The notes under the pieces were generated by a model. The model had not been told where the DNA came from, made no database searches, and worked only from the letters and a program-made list of their open reading frames with translations. The position numbers and the translations under genes are program-made. From contig JAKOGI010000831.1 in NCBI GenBank assembly GCA_029747015.1, forward strand, positions 247,501 through 311,500: a stretch of 64,000 nt of DNA. Reading direction: 5' to 3'. Numbering within the stretch: position 1 is the first letter of the stretch; each line of letters begins with the position of its first letter. Of this stretch, positions 35,044 to 47,006 are shown one piece after another. Origin of the DNA: Carnegiea gigantea. Lineage: Eukaryota > Streptophyta > Magnoliopsida > Caryophyllales > Cactaceae.

Positions 35044-37760
35044 AGCCAGTATCAAAATTTGATTTTCATCATAGGGGTTTGTTTGTTAGAACTCCTAACT
35101 TGATTTATATTGAAGGGGAGATGATTTTATGCTATTTAGACCCAGACAAGATTAGTGTTGATGATCTAAAGGCTAAAGTGGTTAACATGGGTTATGGGGA
35201 GCACAGAGTTAGGAAACTGCACCTCAGGAAACCAAATGTGGTTTTTGAGCAAGCCCTTGTTCCCATAGAAAATGATGAACATGTGTGTTACCTAATTAGG
35301 TTGTTGATGAATGAGCCCTCTGTTAGCATATATGTAGAACATGAAGATGAGGACAATTGACATAATATGTCAAATGTGGTTGCTGTGGGTCTTGAAGTGG
35401 ATGATGATGTCCTCGAAGGGGGTGCTATGGAGGAGCTTGATATATCTCTATCTAACCCTGATTTTGAACTATTTTCTGATGATGATGGGCAATCAGAAAC
35501 TGATGATGAAGATATCAGTTTGTTGAGAGAAACAGTGATAAATGAAAAAGCTAGAAGGCAAAAGGAAATTGAATTGGAAAAGGCTGTGGGATGTTCTGAA
35601 GAAGCAGGAAGTAGTGGTAATGGGGGAGCAGTTCTTGATGGATTAGGAGATGATGATGAGGATTCTGATGAGATTATGAGTCCAAATGAGTCTGAAGATG
35701 ATGAAAATGAAGGGAACAAAAAGATAGCTAGGAGAGAATTCCCTAAGTGTAATGAAAAATTGGGACTTGAGGATGTGAAATTGGTAACTGGATTGTTATT
35801 CACTGACGAGAAGTAGTTGAAGAAAGCTGTGCAAACTTATAAAATTCAAAATCGGTATAGTTTAAAGGTCACCAAGAGTGACAAGCAGAGATACCAAGTT
35901 CACTGCATAGGAGAGGGGTGTACATGGAGTATGTGGGCTTCTGCTTGCAGTGGTGTGCATTCCTTTCAAATAAAGACAATATAAGGCACCCATAATTGCT
36001 TGAGATTTAACTTTGAGAAGGGTACAAGGAATTACAGTGTTGATTGGCTTGCGGAGACATACATTGAGACCTTTAGGATCTAGCCACACATGAAGTCAAG
36101 AGTGTTCAAAGCAATGGTTGATCAAGAAAGAAATTGCAACCTGAAGATCAAAACGTGTCAAGAAGCAAGGAGAAAGACAATTGCTAATATTGTAGGAGAT
36201 TACAAGGAACAATTTCACATGTTGTATGATTATTGTTTCGAGCTTAGAACAAAGAATCCAAACAGCACAGCAGTAGCCTCCACCAAGAAGAATGACAATG
36301 ATGAAGATGAGTTTGCAGGCATATACATCTGCCTAGAACAACTGAAGAGAGGTTGTTTAGAAGGTTGTAGGCCAGTAATTTCTATTGATGGTTGCTTCAT
36401 CAAGGGCCCTTGGAAAGGGCAAATTTTAGTAGCTGTTGGTCAAGATGGCAATAATCAGATGTACCTTATTGCATGGGCAGTGACTGAAAGAGAGAATTCA
36501 ATTAATTAGGCTTGGTTTATCTTATTGCTTGCAAAAGATCTTAAAATGAAAGATGGCATAGGGTGCTGTATAATTTCTGACCAACAAAAAGGATTAGTTG
36601 ATGCTGTGAAGACTACCCTCCTCGAGTTGAGCACAGGTTGTGTGCAAAGCATGTTTATGCCAACTTGCACAAGAAATACAAGGGCATGCAGTTCAGAAAG
36701 GTGTTCTGGGCCATCGCAAAGTCTAACACCCTTGTTGATTTTGAAAAGAACATGAAACTGATGAAAGAACTTAATCTAGGTGCATGGGGTTTTCTTGTTA
36801 AGAAGAACCCTCAGCAGTGGTGTTGGTGTTTTTTAAGTAGCTCTCCTAAATGTGAATCAGTAGACAACAATATGGCAGACGTATTCAATGCCTCTATCAT
36901 TGAGGTCTGTTGCTCTCTACAAATTATCTTTAATCTTTATCTGAATGACGCATAACTTAAACTAAATTTTATGCTTGTCTAATTTGTGGGCAAGGTACAA
37001 GCCAATTGTATTCATGTTAGAGGACATCTTTACTTCTGTCATGTCTAGAGTGGGAATAAAGCATGATCTATGTGAGTCATATGATAGGAAGATATGTCCT
37101 AGGGTAATGGGGAAAATAGAGAAACTAAAGGACTCTAGTAGGTTCTGACAAGCACGTGCAGCTGGTAATGGCAAGTATAGTGTATACCATGGGTTTGAGG
37201 GCTATGTTGTTAGCATAGCAGAGAAGACATGTACTTGTAGAACACGGGAGTTAAGTGGTATCCCTTGCTTACATGCCATTGCTGTCATGAGAGAGGAAAG
37301 ACAGAAAGTGGAGGATTTTGTCCATGAGTTCTATTCAATAGATAAGTACAGAAAGACTTTTGCATATGCTATTAACCCCACTAATGGTCGCAATTTGTGG
37401 GTTGAGCAATATTTGCCTACTTTCCTCCTAACATATTTTGATATCTTAATGAAAAATTTGAAGAGAATGCCAGAGGAAGGTGAACATAGCAAGAAGCATT
37501 TTGATTCTTCTCGTAAAGTCTCAAGGAAAAGGCATAAGAAGACTTGCTCCAAGTGTGGAGTTGTTGAACACACCAAAACAACCTGTAACAAATGGGTACT
37601 GATTCTTTTTCTGAGGGGAGAGAGGGGTAGTTCTTGTTGGTTGCTGTTTCTTTGAAAGCCTGAGACCCCACTAATTCATGGTTATATCATTGTTTAGGCT
37701 GAAGTGAACCACAGAGCATCAGATTCATCCTATGCACCCTCTCAACTTGATAGAATGATC
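35044..37760 (+). pseudogene. MULE transposase (mudrA-like), broken
   Basis: The order is: a PB1-like N-terminal domain (35044-35350); an acidic Asp/Glu-rich linker (35367-35720); the MuDR N-terminal DNA-binding region with CIGEGCTWSMWAS near 35909; the MULE DDE core with ISIDGCFIKG (first Asp, 36380-36409) and ISDQQKG (second Asp, near 36573); a SWIM zinc finger, CTC then GIPCLHAI (C-x-C...C-x-H, 37230-37285); and a CCHC knuckle, CSKCGVVEHTKTTC (near 37546). In-frame stops lie at 35358, 35814, about 35982, 36079 and 36507, with a frameshift near 36630. It once cut and pasted the element by binding its TIRs. It is now dead. Confidence 0.88.
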
Positions 37761-38088
37761 ATGATCCCAACACCTCAGGTTAGTTCATTTAATAAAATCA
37801 CATGTATTTGACATGTATTTGGTCCATTTTATAATAATACCAACATTCTACTAATGACATGTATCTTGTATTTGACATGTACCCTTAGCAGATGAGATCA
37901 GAACCTATACTGCTAGCACAGGATAAAGCTACTGTCTTGATTCCATTGATAGTGGCAACTACACAAGTTGGGAAGACAGTAGCAAACAGAGGAGGAACTG
38001 TAGTAATAATTGAGCAAAGACTGATAGTGCAGCCATCAAGAAAGAAGCTTAAGATTAGGAGGAACTGCAGCAGCAATTGAGCAACTGA
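37761..38088 (+). pseudogene. MULE transposase 3' end, exon/intron remnant before the Athila-like insertion
   Basis: After an intron-like gap, 37892-38080 is open (62 codons, Arg/Lys/Val-rich), possibly the last coding exon. The Athila-like element inserted into it at ACTGA (38084-38088). Sequence resuming at 49319 repeats nearby text, including AAAGAAGCTTAAGATTAGGA, so a short tandem duplication exists at this place. Confidence 0.5.
38084..38088. repeat. target-site duplication, left copy (Athila-like element)
   Basis: ACTGA directly before the LTR. The same five bases follow the right LTR at 49314-49318. Confidence 0.92.
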
Positions 38089-40396
38089 TGTTAAGTAAAA
38101 AATTATGTATTATTTTAATAATTATTTTGATCATATTATATATATTATTTCGTCTAATTTACTTTATTTTATATATTTTCAGGTTAAGCGTTAACAAAAT
38201 AAAGAAGAGAAGAGAAGACATCAAAGTTTGAATTTTACACGCTAAGCTATCAAGTCGATACAAAAATAATGATTTATGAAAAAATATTATTTCTATAATA
38301 ATTTATTTGAACTAGGGTTACAAAATTATTACTCATAATTGAAGAGAAATTAAAAGATTTGAAAGAGAATGAGTCTAAAGAAGAAAATCCTGGTAGCTAA
38401 TATTATAAAAGCTTCATGCCTACTCTCTTCATCACCTCAGCCATCCTTGACGCATCACCATCCATCATACAGTCTTAGGTCACTCACAGCCAACCTTCCT
38501 CATCTCAGCAAACCACAATCAGCATCACTCCATCAAACCCCCTTCTCCGTCACCATCGATCATCATTATACAAGGCCATCATCATCACGATCCTCTTCAT
38601 CACCATCATATATCACCAACTATCCAAGGCCAAAGCATCACCGTCATCCGTGGATTTCACCACTTTGTGAAAGTAATATTGTTTTTTTTTTTTTTCCTTT
38701 TAGTTTATGAGTTTAGTTGTTAATTAAACATGAATTATTTAGGTAAATTGTGTAATTTAATTTTTAATATGAGTGAGTAGTTTCCTTATACTTAGTATAA
38801 TCTATTTGAAACCATGCTAGATTAATTATTTTGAAACAAGTTTCATGCTTTATTATCTAGTTGATTTTTATTCATGATTCTATAACGATTAGTATTTATT
38901 GTTTATGATATTTGTGTTATATTAATTAGAATGCATGTTAGTCAGTTTAATACGAATTCATATGATAGTTTAAAAGGCTTTAATACGTAAAAATTATAGT
39001 CCTTTAGGCATTAGTATCATCCTAATCAATCATGGATTGCTCAAACCCATTTCTTTTAATTAGATAATCGTTATATATCTTTGTTAAGTCAATTTGCGGG
39101 TAAATTGGTTACAAGACATTAGATAATATTTTTCTAATACGTAATGCTCTAGTTTAATTAAATTCTTGCACTGGTGTGAGGGTTATCAAAACTAATAGGG
39201 TTTATATTAGGGTGAACCTAAATAAACTATAATATAAGGAAAAGCGGAGAAGATCCGTTGGTGGGTGTCTTCTACAGTCTAACTCATAGATAAATCGATT
39301 TCTGTGTTGATGATAAATATAAATTTGCATGGTGGATATAGATTATGCTAAGTATTTTTTATAAATTCGGTATCTTTGATAATTATTTATTGCCTTTTAG
39401 TTAATTTGTTTAGTTTGTCAATTTTAATTCTTAAATTTATAAGCTTTATTATAAATTTCGTTTACCCCCCCAAAAGAGTAGTCTTTTAGGAGTGTCTTGG
39501 CAATATTAGATCAGTTAGGTTTTGATTTTTAGTGTGGTTATAATTTTCAGAGTTAATTTATATTCTGTTTTGCCATTTATTTACCGGTTTGTTAGAAATT
39601 AGGTTAAAAATAGTTTCTTTTGTGTTTTTTCATATTTTAGTCCATTTTAGGGTTTATATAGTGTCCTATTCTGCGTATATTTAATTTCGGAATTTTGGGA
39701 AATTATTTGGTAATTTTTCAGAATTATTTTGTGAATTGGATATGTGCAGTTTTTTATTTTAATAAATCTGAAAATTACGTTTTTAATTTTTATTTTATGT
39801 TCTTAGGGTTTTATTAAGTCCAAAAAATTATATCCTAAAATCTAGGCAATTTTGTTATTTAATTTCATATTTATATTAGTGCAGTTTATTTTTTTCTAAT
39901 TTCATATTTTATTTTTTGTTTTCATTTTCTAGAGTTAATTTTCTGTTTTAATTTTTCTGAATTATTTTACATATAATTTTGGAGTTATTAAGTTATAAAC
40001 TTTCAGAATATTAATTTGGAGTACTTTTTGTAATTTTTAATATTAATATTTTGCTTGTTATTTTCTGTTTTAATTTTCAGTCTAATATTATGTTATTATT
40101 TCTGTTTTTTTCCAGATTATCTAGGATAACTATATACTGTTTTATTTTCAGAATTAAATTTATAATATTTAGGAGCAATATTAAGTTTTTTTCCAAATTT
40201 TTACTTATTGAATTTGATTTATTTTAGTAATATAAAGAGAAGTTATAATAAATCAGAGCAGTAAAATCATTTAGAATTAAACTATCTTATTATCATAATC
40301 TTTCCTCGTAGGATCGATCCCTACTTTCCTATCCTATAAATATTATTTATAAATTAAAGTAGTGGTTTAATTTATAACTCTACAACAAGCTCTACA
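38089..40396 (+). repeat. Athila-like 5' LTR (2308 bp)
   Basis: It starts TGTTAAGTAAAAAATTATG and ends GCTCTACA. It aligns with 47007-49313 throughout. A CATC/CCATCA-rich block (38410-38650) gives a spurious Ser/Pro-rich frame in both LTRs. Confidence 0.95.
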
Positions 40397-40401
40397 AATT
40401 T

Positions 40402-40419
40402 TGGCACCATTGCCGGGGA
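40402..40419 (+). other. Athila-like primer-binding site (tRNA-Asp type)
   Basis: TGGCACCATTGCCGGGGA, five bases after the LTR, with two differences from the tRNA-Asp complement TGGCGCCGTTGCCGGGGA. Confidence 0.9.
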
Positions 40420-40565
40420 AAAGAAAATAAAATCGTTAGTTTATTTCTATTTAATTTTACTACTTTTATTGTTTTATTTTAACTCTAGTATTTTATTTTT
40501 GTAGTTGCCTTTAATTTGTGAAATTGAGAAGTGGTTACAAGATTGTCAAGGACAAGTAGCAAACT

Positions 40566-41760
40566 TTGGAAGTTAAAAACAAACAAGGTGATCCTGAACC
40601 AGTAAATCTTAAAATTAAAGAGGTAAGAATGCCTACTCTTTGGAAACTTACTGCTCCTAATTTAGAAGCCCAATCTTTGTCCATTATTTTTGCTGCATTA
40701 AATAAACCTCTAAAACTAAACTTTGGATTCATCAATCTGCTACCCAAATTTCATGGATTAGCTGGTGAGGACCCATACCGTCATATTAGTAAATTTCTTA
40801 TCGCATGCCCTGCTATGGTGCCTGAGGGGATTCATGAAGACCAAATTAGGTTGAGAGCCTTTCCTTTTTCTTTGCTTGGCAATGCTAAAGATTGGTTATA
40901 TTACATGCCTGCTGGATCATTCTCCACATGGACTGCATTGCATAAATTATTTTTAGAAAAAGTTTTTCCAGCATCCCGAATTGGATCAATTACGAAGGAA
41001 ATATGTGGTATCAAACAAATGAATGGGGCAACGTTTTGTGCGTACTGGGAAAGATTTAATAAACTGTGTGCTAGTTGTCCCCAATATCAAATAACTGAAC
41101 AGTTGTTGATTCAATACTTTTATGAAGGGTTGCTTCCTATGGATCCTAATATGGTTGATGTTGCTAGTGGGGGGGCTCTAGTTAATAAGACTCTAGCAGA
41201 GGTGAGAGATTTATTCAATTTAGTGGCCCAACATACTCAATAGTTTGGTGCTAGGGAGTCACAAATTAAAAGGGTTAATGAGATTGGCTCTAGCTCATCT
41301 GTAGAGAGTCAGTTATCTCACATCACTGCTATGTTAAACAAGATAGTTACTAGGGGAGTATAAAAAGTAGCCATATGTGGAATTTGCTGTCTAGAAGGGC
41401 ATCTGACTGATGCATGTCCCAGACTTCAAGAGGGGAATATTAATGGTGTCTATTCTAACCAAGGTCAAAGGAGGTATGACCCATATTCTAACACCTATAA
41501 TGAAGGATGGAGAAACCATCCTAACTTTAGGTATGACCCTAAAACCAACCCACCTGATTTTGATCAAATATCTCGTCAATCTTCTAATCAGGATAGGATC
41601 AACTTTCTACTAGAACAAGTCCTTAAGAAGATGGATGATAGGTTCCAAAATGTGGAGATAACTCTTAAGCAGGTTCAAGAGAGACAGATTGCAACTGATA
41701 CCATAGTTAGCAACTTGCAGGCTCAAATGCAAAATAGGTTACCATCTTAACCTTACCCTA
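40566..41760 (+). pseudogene. Athila-like gag
   Basis: The retrotransposon gag domain is clear in the first 225 codons: FHGLAGEDPYRHISKF, AFPFSLLGNAKDWLYYMP, FLEKVFPASR, EICGIKQMNGATFCAYWERFNKLC and QYFYEGLLPMD. A TAG at 41241 and a later TAA (about 41360) interrupt the frame. After them comes a CCHC knuckle, CGICCLEGHLTDAC (41376-41418), and a coiled-coil-like stretch. It would form the virus-like particle and bind element RNA. The first ATG at 40566 is a plausible start. Confidence 0.9.
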
Positions 41761-41783
41761 ACTCTAAGGATAATGTTAGTGCC

Positions 41784-42605
41784 ATGACACTAAGGAGTGG
41801 AAAAGAGCTAAAAGAACCTAGGAAAAGTAGAGAAGTAGAGCCTGAGTTAGAGGTCAAAGAAGCTAAATCGGAGTTAGATAAAGATTTTAATCTAACTACT
41901 AAGGAAATAGGTGAGAAGAAAATAAAACCTTTTAAGCCAATACCACCCTTTCCTAGTAGGTTTCGGAGCCCTACTTCTAAAGTGAATGAGGCTAACTAAG
42001 AGATCTTAGAGATATTTAGGAAGGTAGAGATCAACATACCCTTCCTTGATGCCATTAAACAGGTGCCTCGCTATGCTAAGTTCTTAAAAGAATTGTGTAC
42101 TACTAAAAGAAAGTTAGTAGGTAATGAAAAAGTAAGTGTAGGAGAAAATGTGTCTATAGTTTTCCAAAGGAAACTTCTCCCTAAGGGTAAAGACTTCGAT
42201 AAAGCTATGCTTGACTTAGGTGCTTCCATTAATGTTATGCCTAGGTCTGTTTATGACAAACTAAATTTAAGAGAGTTAAAGAAAACTGGCATAGTGATTC
42301 AGTTAGCTGATAGGAGCAGCAATTACCTAGATGGAGTTTTAGAGGATGTCTTAGTTCAAGTGAATGAGCTTGTGTTTCCTGCGGATTTTTATGTGATGAA
42401 TATAGGTGATGCATGTCATGGTATTCCTATCTTACTTGGTAGGCCATTTTTGAAAACAGGTAGGAATAAAATTGATGTGCATGAAGGAGCATTAACCATG
42501 GAATTTAATGGTAAAGTGATTAAATTTAATATTTTTGATGGCATGAGAGTTCCTGCTGATGTGAATCACGTGTATGCACATGATGTTATTGATGAGTTGT
42601 CCTAA
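41784..42605 (+). pseudogene. Athila-like aspartic protease
   Basis: The frame continues in phase with gag. After a Lys/Glu-rich linker (41784-41999) and a stop (TAA 41997-41999), 42063-42605 holds the retropepsin: MLDLGASINVMP is the active-site strand, with D-L-G instead of D-T/S-G as usual in Athila-like elements. It is followed by VIQLADRS, VLVQVNELVFPADF and ILLGRPFL, the flap and closing strands. The frame of the protease itself is open. Confidence 0.85.
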
Positions 42606-42769
42606 GATATTTATAACTTGTCTTATGAAGATGAATTGTTTACTGTACCTACTAAGAGTCTTGATCATACTGAGTTTCAAAGAGTGTCCTACTAGGTTAA
42701 TGATCATCTAGTTGATGTGATAGGGTCTTTATTCCACTTGCAAGTGCATGATAGACCTGACAAGCTTGA

Positions 42770-43680
42770 ATGCCTGAAAATCATGCTAAATTACTTCCCT
42801 CTAGCATTCCACACTCTAAGCTGGAATTGAAACCTTTACCTGATAATTTGAAGTATGCTTATTTGGGAAATAATGAGACTTTGCCTGTCATCATCTCTAG
42901 TGCACTTACCTTTAACCAAAAAGAAAAACTTGTTAAGGTGCTTAGAGAACATAGCAAAGCAATAGGGTGGACTTTAGCAAACCTCAAGGGACTTAGCCCT
43001 ACTTTATGCACACATAAGATCACATTAGAGAAAGATGCTAAGCCTAAGAGGGATCCTCAAAGGAGACTTAATCCACCTATAATAGAGGTAGTCCAGAAAG
43101 AAATTCTTAAGTAGTTAAATGATGGAGTGATATACCCCATACCTGATTTCGAGTGGGTTAGTCCTATAGATGTAGTTCCTAAAAAGGGAGGTACAACCGT
43201 AGTGCAAAACAATGAAGGTGAACTAGTACCTACTAGAGTTTAAAGTGGTTGGAGAGTATGTATTGACTATAGAAAACTGAACAAAGCCACTAAGAAAGAT
43301 CATTTTTCCTTGCCTTTTATGAATCAAATGTTAGAAAGATTGGCTGGTAGATCACATTACTATTTTCTAGACGGGCACTCAGGCTATATTCAAGTCCCAA
43401 TAGCTCCTGAGGATCAAGAAAAGACCACTTTTACTTGTCCTTTTGGCACTTATGCTTTTAGACGTATGCCTTTTGGTCTATGTAATGAACCTGCTACTTT
43501 TTAGGGATGCGTGATGAGTATTTTTTCCGATTTTATCACCAAGATTATGGAAGTGTTCATGGATGATTTTACTATGCATGGTGATTCATTTGATGGGTGC
43601 TTGCATCATCTCACATTAGTGCTTAGGCGTTGTATTGATATTCATTTAGTGCTTAATTTGAAAAGTGTTATTTCATGGTA
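42770..43680 (+). pseudogene. Athila-like reverse transcriptase
   Basis: The blocks are LKYAYLGNNETLPVIIS and KAIGWTLANLKGLSP (42840-43000), SPIDVVPKKGGTTVV (43160-43200), WRVCIDYRKLNKATKKDHFSLPFM, then YIQVPIAPEDQEKTTFTCPFGTYAFRRMPFGLCNEPATF (43380-43504). The catalytic FMDDF lies at 43557-43571, intact. Stops occur at 43114, 43242 and 43503, so the enzyme cannot be made whole. Confidence 0.92.
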
Positions 43681-44350
43681 GAGCATGGGGTAGTACTTAG
43701 ACATGTAGTGTCATCGAAGGGATTAGAGGTAGATAAAGCAAAAGTTAATATCATTCAGTCTTTACTCCATCCCAGGTGTGTCAAGGATGTGCGACCATTC
43801 TTAGGGCATGTAGGGTTCCGTGGGAGGTTTATCAAAGATTTTTCTAAGATTGCTTTTCCTTTGTGTACCTTACTTACAAAAGATGTTTCATTTGATTTTA
43901 ATGATGATTGTATGAGGGCTTTTGATCAGTTGAAGTTGAAATTGACTAATTCACCTATTGTGCAACCCCCAAATTGGGTCTTACCTTTTGGGTTAATGTA
44001 TGATGTCAGTGATAAGGTAGTGGGGGCAGTTTTAGGTTAAAGAGTTGAGAAAGTACCTCATATAATTTACTATGCTTTTAGAACTCTTGACTCTGCACCG
44101 TGTAACTACACCACTACAGAAAAGGAGATGTATGTTGTTGTTTTTGCTCTTGAAAAGTTCCGTCCTTACTTGTTAGGTGTGAAAGTTACTGTTTACTCTG
44201 ATCATTCTGCTCCTAAACATCTACTAGAAAAGAAAGCTTCAAAGCCCAGATTGATTAGATGGATGTTACTATTGTAAGAATTTCAATTGAAAATTAAAGA
44301 TAAACCTAGAGCTGAGAACTTAGTTGCTGACCATCTTAGTAGATTGGAAA
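43681..44350 (+). pseudogene. Athila-like RT thumb/connection and RNase H
   Basis: LRHVVSSKGLEVDKAKV and VRPFLGHVGFRGRFIKDFS (43690-43850) are the block after the RT palm. MYDVSDKVVGAVLG (about 44000) begins the RNase [24 protein letters not shown] and [15 protein letters not shown] (44100-44240) follow, and AENLVADHLSRLE (44310-44350) closes it. Stops interrupt at 44038 and near 44275. Confidence 0.88.
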
Positions 44351-44499
44351 CGGGGGAAACGGGTGGTTCTTTTAGTGATTGTTTTTCTGATGAGACTTTG
44401 TATGCTATCAGTAGTAGATTACTTTGGTATGCTGATATTGTGAACTATATCGTCACCACAACTTTACCCATTGACTTGTCTAGAGCTAAAAAAGAAAAG

Positions 44500-45709
44500 A
44501 TAAGAGCTCAATCTAAATACTATGTTTGGGATGAGCCATACCTATGGAAAATTTATGGTGATCAGGTAATAAGGCGTTGTATTGATGACAGTGAAATTCA
44601 TTCCATTCTAAGCGTCTGCCATTCTTCAGAAAGTAGGGGACATTTTTGACCCAAAAGAACAGCACATAAAGTTCTTGAGTGTGGATTTTATTGGCCTACT
44701 ATTTCTCGAAATGCTTATGATTTTTGTAAAAGAAGTGAAGCATGCCAAAAGACTGGAAATTTATCAAGAAGGAATCAAATGCCTTTATAAAATGTTCATG
44801 TTTGTGAAATTTTTGATGTGTGGGGTATTGATTTCATGGGACCCTTCCCCACTTCTTTTGGGTACACGTACATTCTTGTACTTGCTGATTATGTGTCCAA
44901 ATGGGTAGAAGCTGTAGCTACTAGAGTTGATGATGCTAAAACTATGGTGAAACATATTAAATCTCTCATTCTGCATAGATATGGAGTGCCAAGAGCAATC
45001 ATCAGTGATAGGGGGGACTTATTTTTATAATAGAACTTTAGGTGCCTTGCTACCCAAATATCATGTGACTTATAAGATATCTACTAGTTATCACCCCCAA
45101 ATAAATGGCCAAGCTGAAATATCTAATAAAGAAATTAAGGGCATACTTGAAAAAGTAGTTAGGTCAGACCGAAAAGATTGGAGTCTTAGGCTAGATGAGG
45201 CTCTTTGGGCTTATAGGACTGCATACAAGACCCCTATTGGTATGACACCTTATAGGTTACTCTTTGGAAAGTAATGTCATTTTCCTGTTGAGATAGAATA
45301 TAAGTCATAATGGGCTGTGAAGCAATGTAATCCTGACTATGAGTTAGTAGAGAAAGAACATAAATTGCGGTTGCAGGAATTAGAGGGGATTCACTGGGAA
45401 GCCTATGACAATTCAGTCATTTACAATGGTAAAGCCAAACCATTTCGTGATGCTAAACTTGTGATAAAAAAATTTCAGGTAGGTGAGAAAGTATTGTTAT
45501 TCAATTCAAAACTGAGACTCTTTCCTGATAAGTTAAATTCAAGATGGCTTGGACCGTTTGCGGTAGTAAAGACTTATCCACATGGTGCTGTTAAGATTAA
45601 AAGCTTATCCACTAATAAAATTTTCAAAGTGAATGGACATAGGTTGAAACGTTTCAGGAATGGAGACTCTATGAATTTTACTAAAGAAATCAATCTAAAG
45701 GATCCATGA
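44500..45709 (+). pseudogene. Athila-like integrase
   Basis: The zinc-binding region (CHSSESRGHF through CQKTGN, 44610-44760) precedes the core. The catalytic residues are in [10 protein letters not shown] (44820-44850), IISDRGD (44998-45018) and [10 protein letters not shown] (45105-45134). The core continues [24 protein letters not shown]. The C-terminal domain (45317-45709) contains GEKVLLFNSKLRLFPDKLNSRWLGPF, as expected. A frameshift near 45025, a stop at 44648 and another near 45273 break it. It would insert element DNA with a 5-bp duplication, which is what is seen at the LTR borders. Confidence 0.9.
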
Positions 45710-47006
45710 GCTTCATGGGGTCCAGCCAACGACTGTAAGCAAAGGCGCTGGTTGAGAGGCAACCCAACGTTTTTTTTTTTTTTTTGGGAAATACCCATTT
45801 AATTTTACTTTTATTTTCATTATTTCTATCTTTTTGCATGCATTAGGGACTATGCATGAATTAAGTGTGAGGGGGTGCATCCTGCATTTAGTTCCTGCAG
45901 TATTTATTCTTAAAAAAACAAAAAAAAACAAGTAAAATTTTTTTTATTTTCTTATAAATAATGCATGATATGAGTTTATGCTCGGTTTGCTTGCTTTAAA
46001 AAAATATTTATTTTCTTAACTATTTGTAGTTTATTCTTCTACGAGTGAAGACTTCTGGGCATGCTAGCTGTCATTCAGAGAAGTTTGAGTTGATCCTCAT
46101 ATATCTCTTTAATGAGTAACTATCATGATTATTTATGTTATTTGGTCATATATTATATTCGCTTCAGAGGCAATAAAATGACCTAACCCAGTTCCTGGAC
46201 TATTGAATTAGTAGAATAACTCATTAAAATTATGACTTTTCTTGTCATATAAAAAAAGTGAAAAAAAAGAGGTTAGATTACCAATATGGGTAGGAATAGG
46301 TGGCTTGGCAGCTTTTCTCCTTAAGTTTAGGTCTCAAGTTAAGCCTTATATATGGAGTAACCCATGATTAGGAGAGTCATGCCCCTTTTTGGGCCGATCA
46401 ATGACTTGCACCAAACTATAGTAAAAAAAATAATAATAATAAATAAAAAATAATAGTGATCAGAATAAATTATTTGCTCCAACACCTCTATTCGGGTGAG
46501 TGTGAGACAGGGAGTGTTTAATTTCTAAGACCCTATATGGGCCTCGAATATGTGTGCAACTGGAGTTTGAAAAGAAAAAATAAAAGAAGAAGAAGAAAAA
46601 AATTACAAGGCAAGTTTAGAATCAATTTCAATGAGTTATTCTTTCTAGTTCAATTATCTCTATAGCCATACCATACTTTAACTTTTTAATCGTAAACCTC
46701 TTAGACCTCTTGATCGGTGTATACATGCTTGAAAGAGATGGATAGTTATTGTTCTTATTACTTTATTAAAGAGATATTGTGAGGTTGATGAAGAAACTCT
46801 TTGATGGTCGTTAGATGTTTAGTTGTTATTAATTTGTTGGAAGGAAAACTGGTTAATTTTGAATAAAACTATTTTTAAAACAAGCAATGCTTAGTCTAAA
46901 TTTCATATTTATGCATAACTTTATAAGAAAGAAAGAGGGTCAGCTTTTAGGTCGCATCCTAGATTTTTTTGCATGAGGACATCCAAAGTCTAAGTGTGGG
47001 GGAATT
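45710..47006 (+). other. Athila-like 3' non-coding region and polypurine tract
   Basis: It starts with the GTCCAGCCAACGAC and GGCAACCCAACG text that usually follows pol in this group. No env-like ORF is recognisable, although many Athila elements have one here. AGTGTGGGGGAATT before 47007 is the polypurine tract. Confidence 0.7.

Noticed and set aside
38369..38710. 113-codon Ser/Pro/His-rich ORF
   Set aside because: It lies inside the Athila-like LTR and is disrupted in the other LTR, so it is repeat DNA, not a gene.
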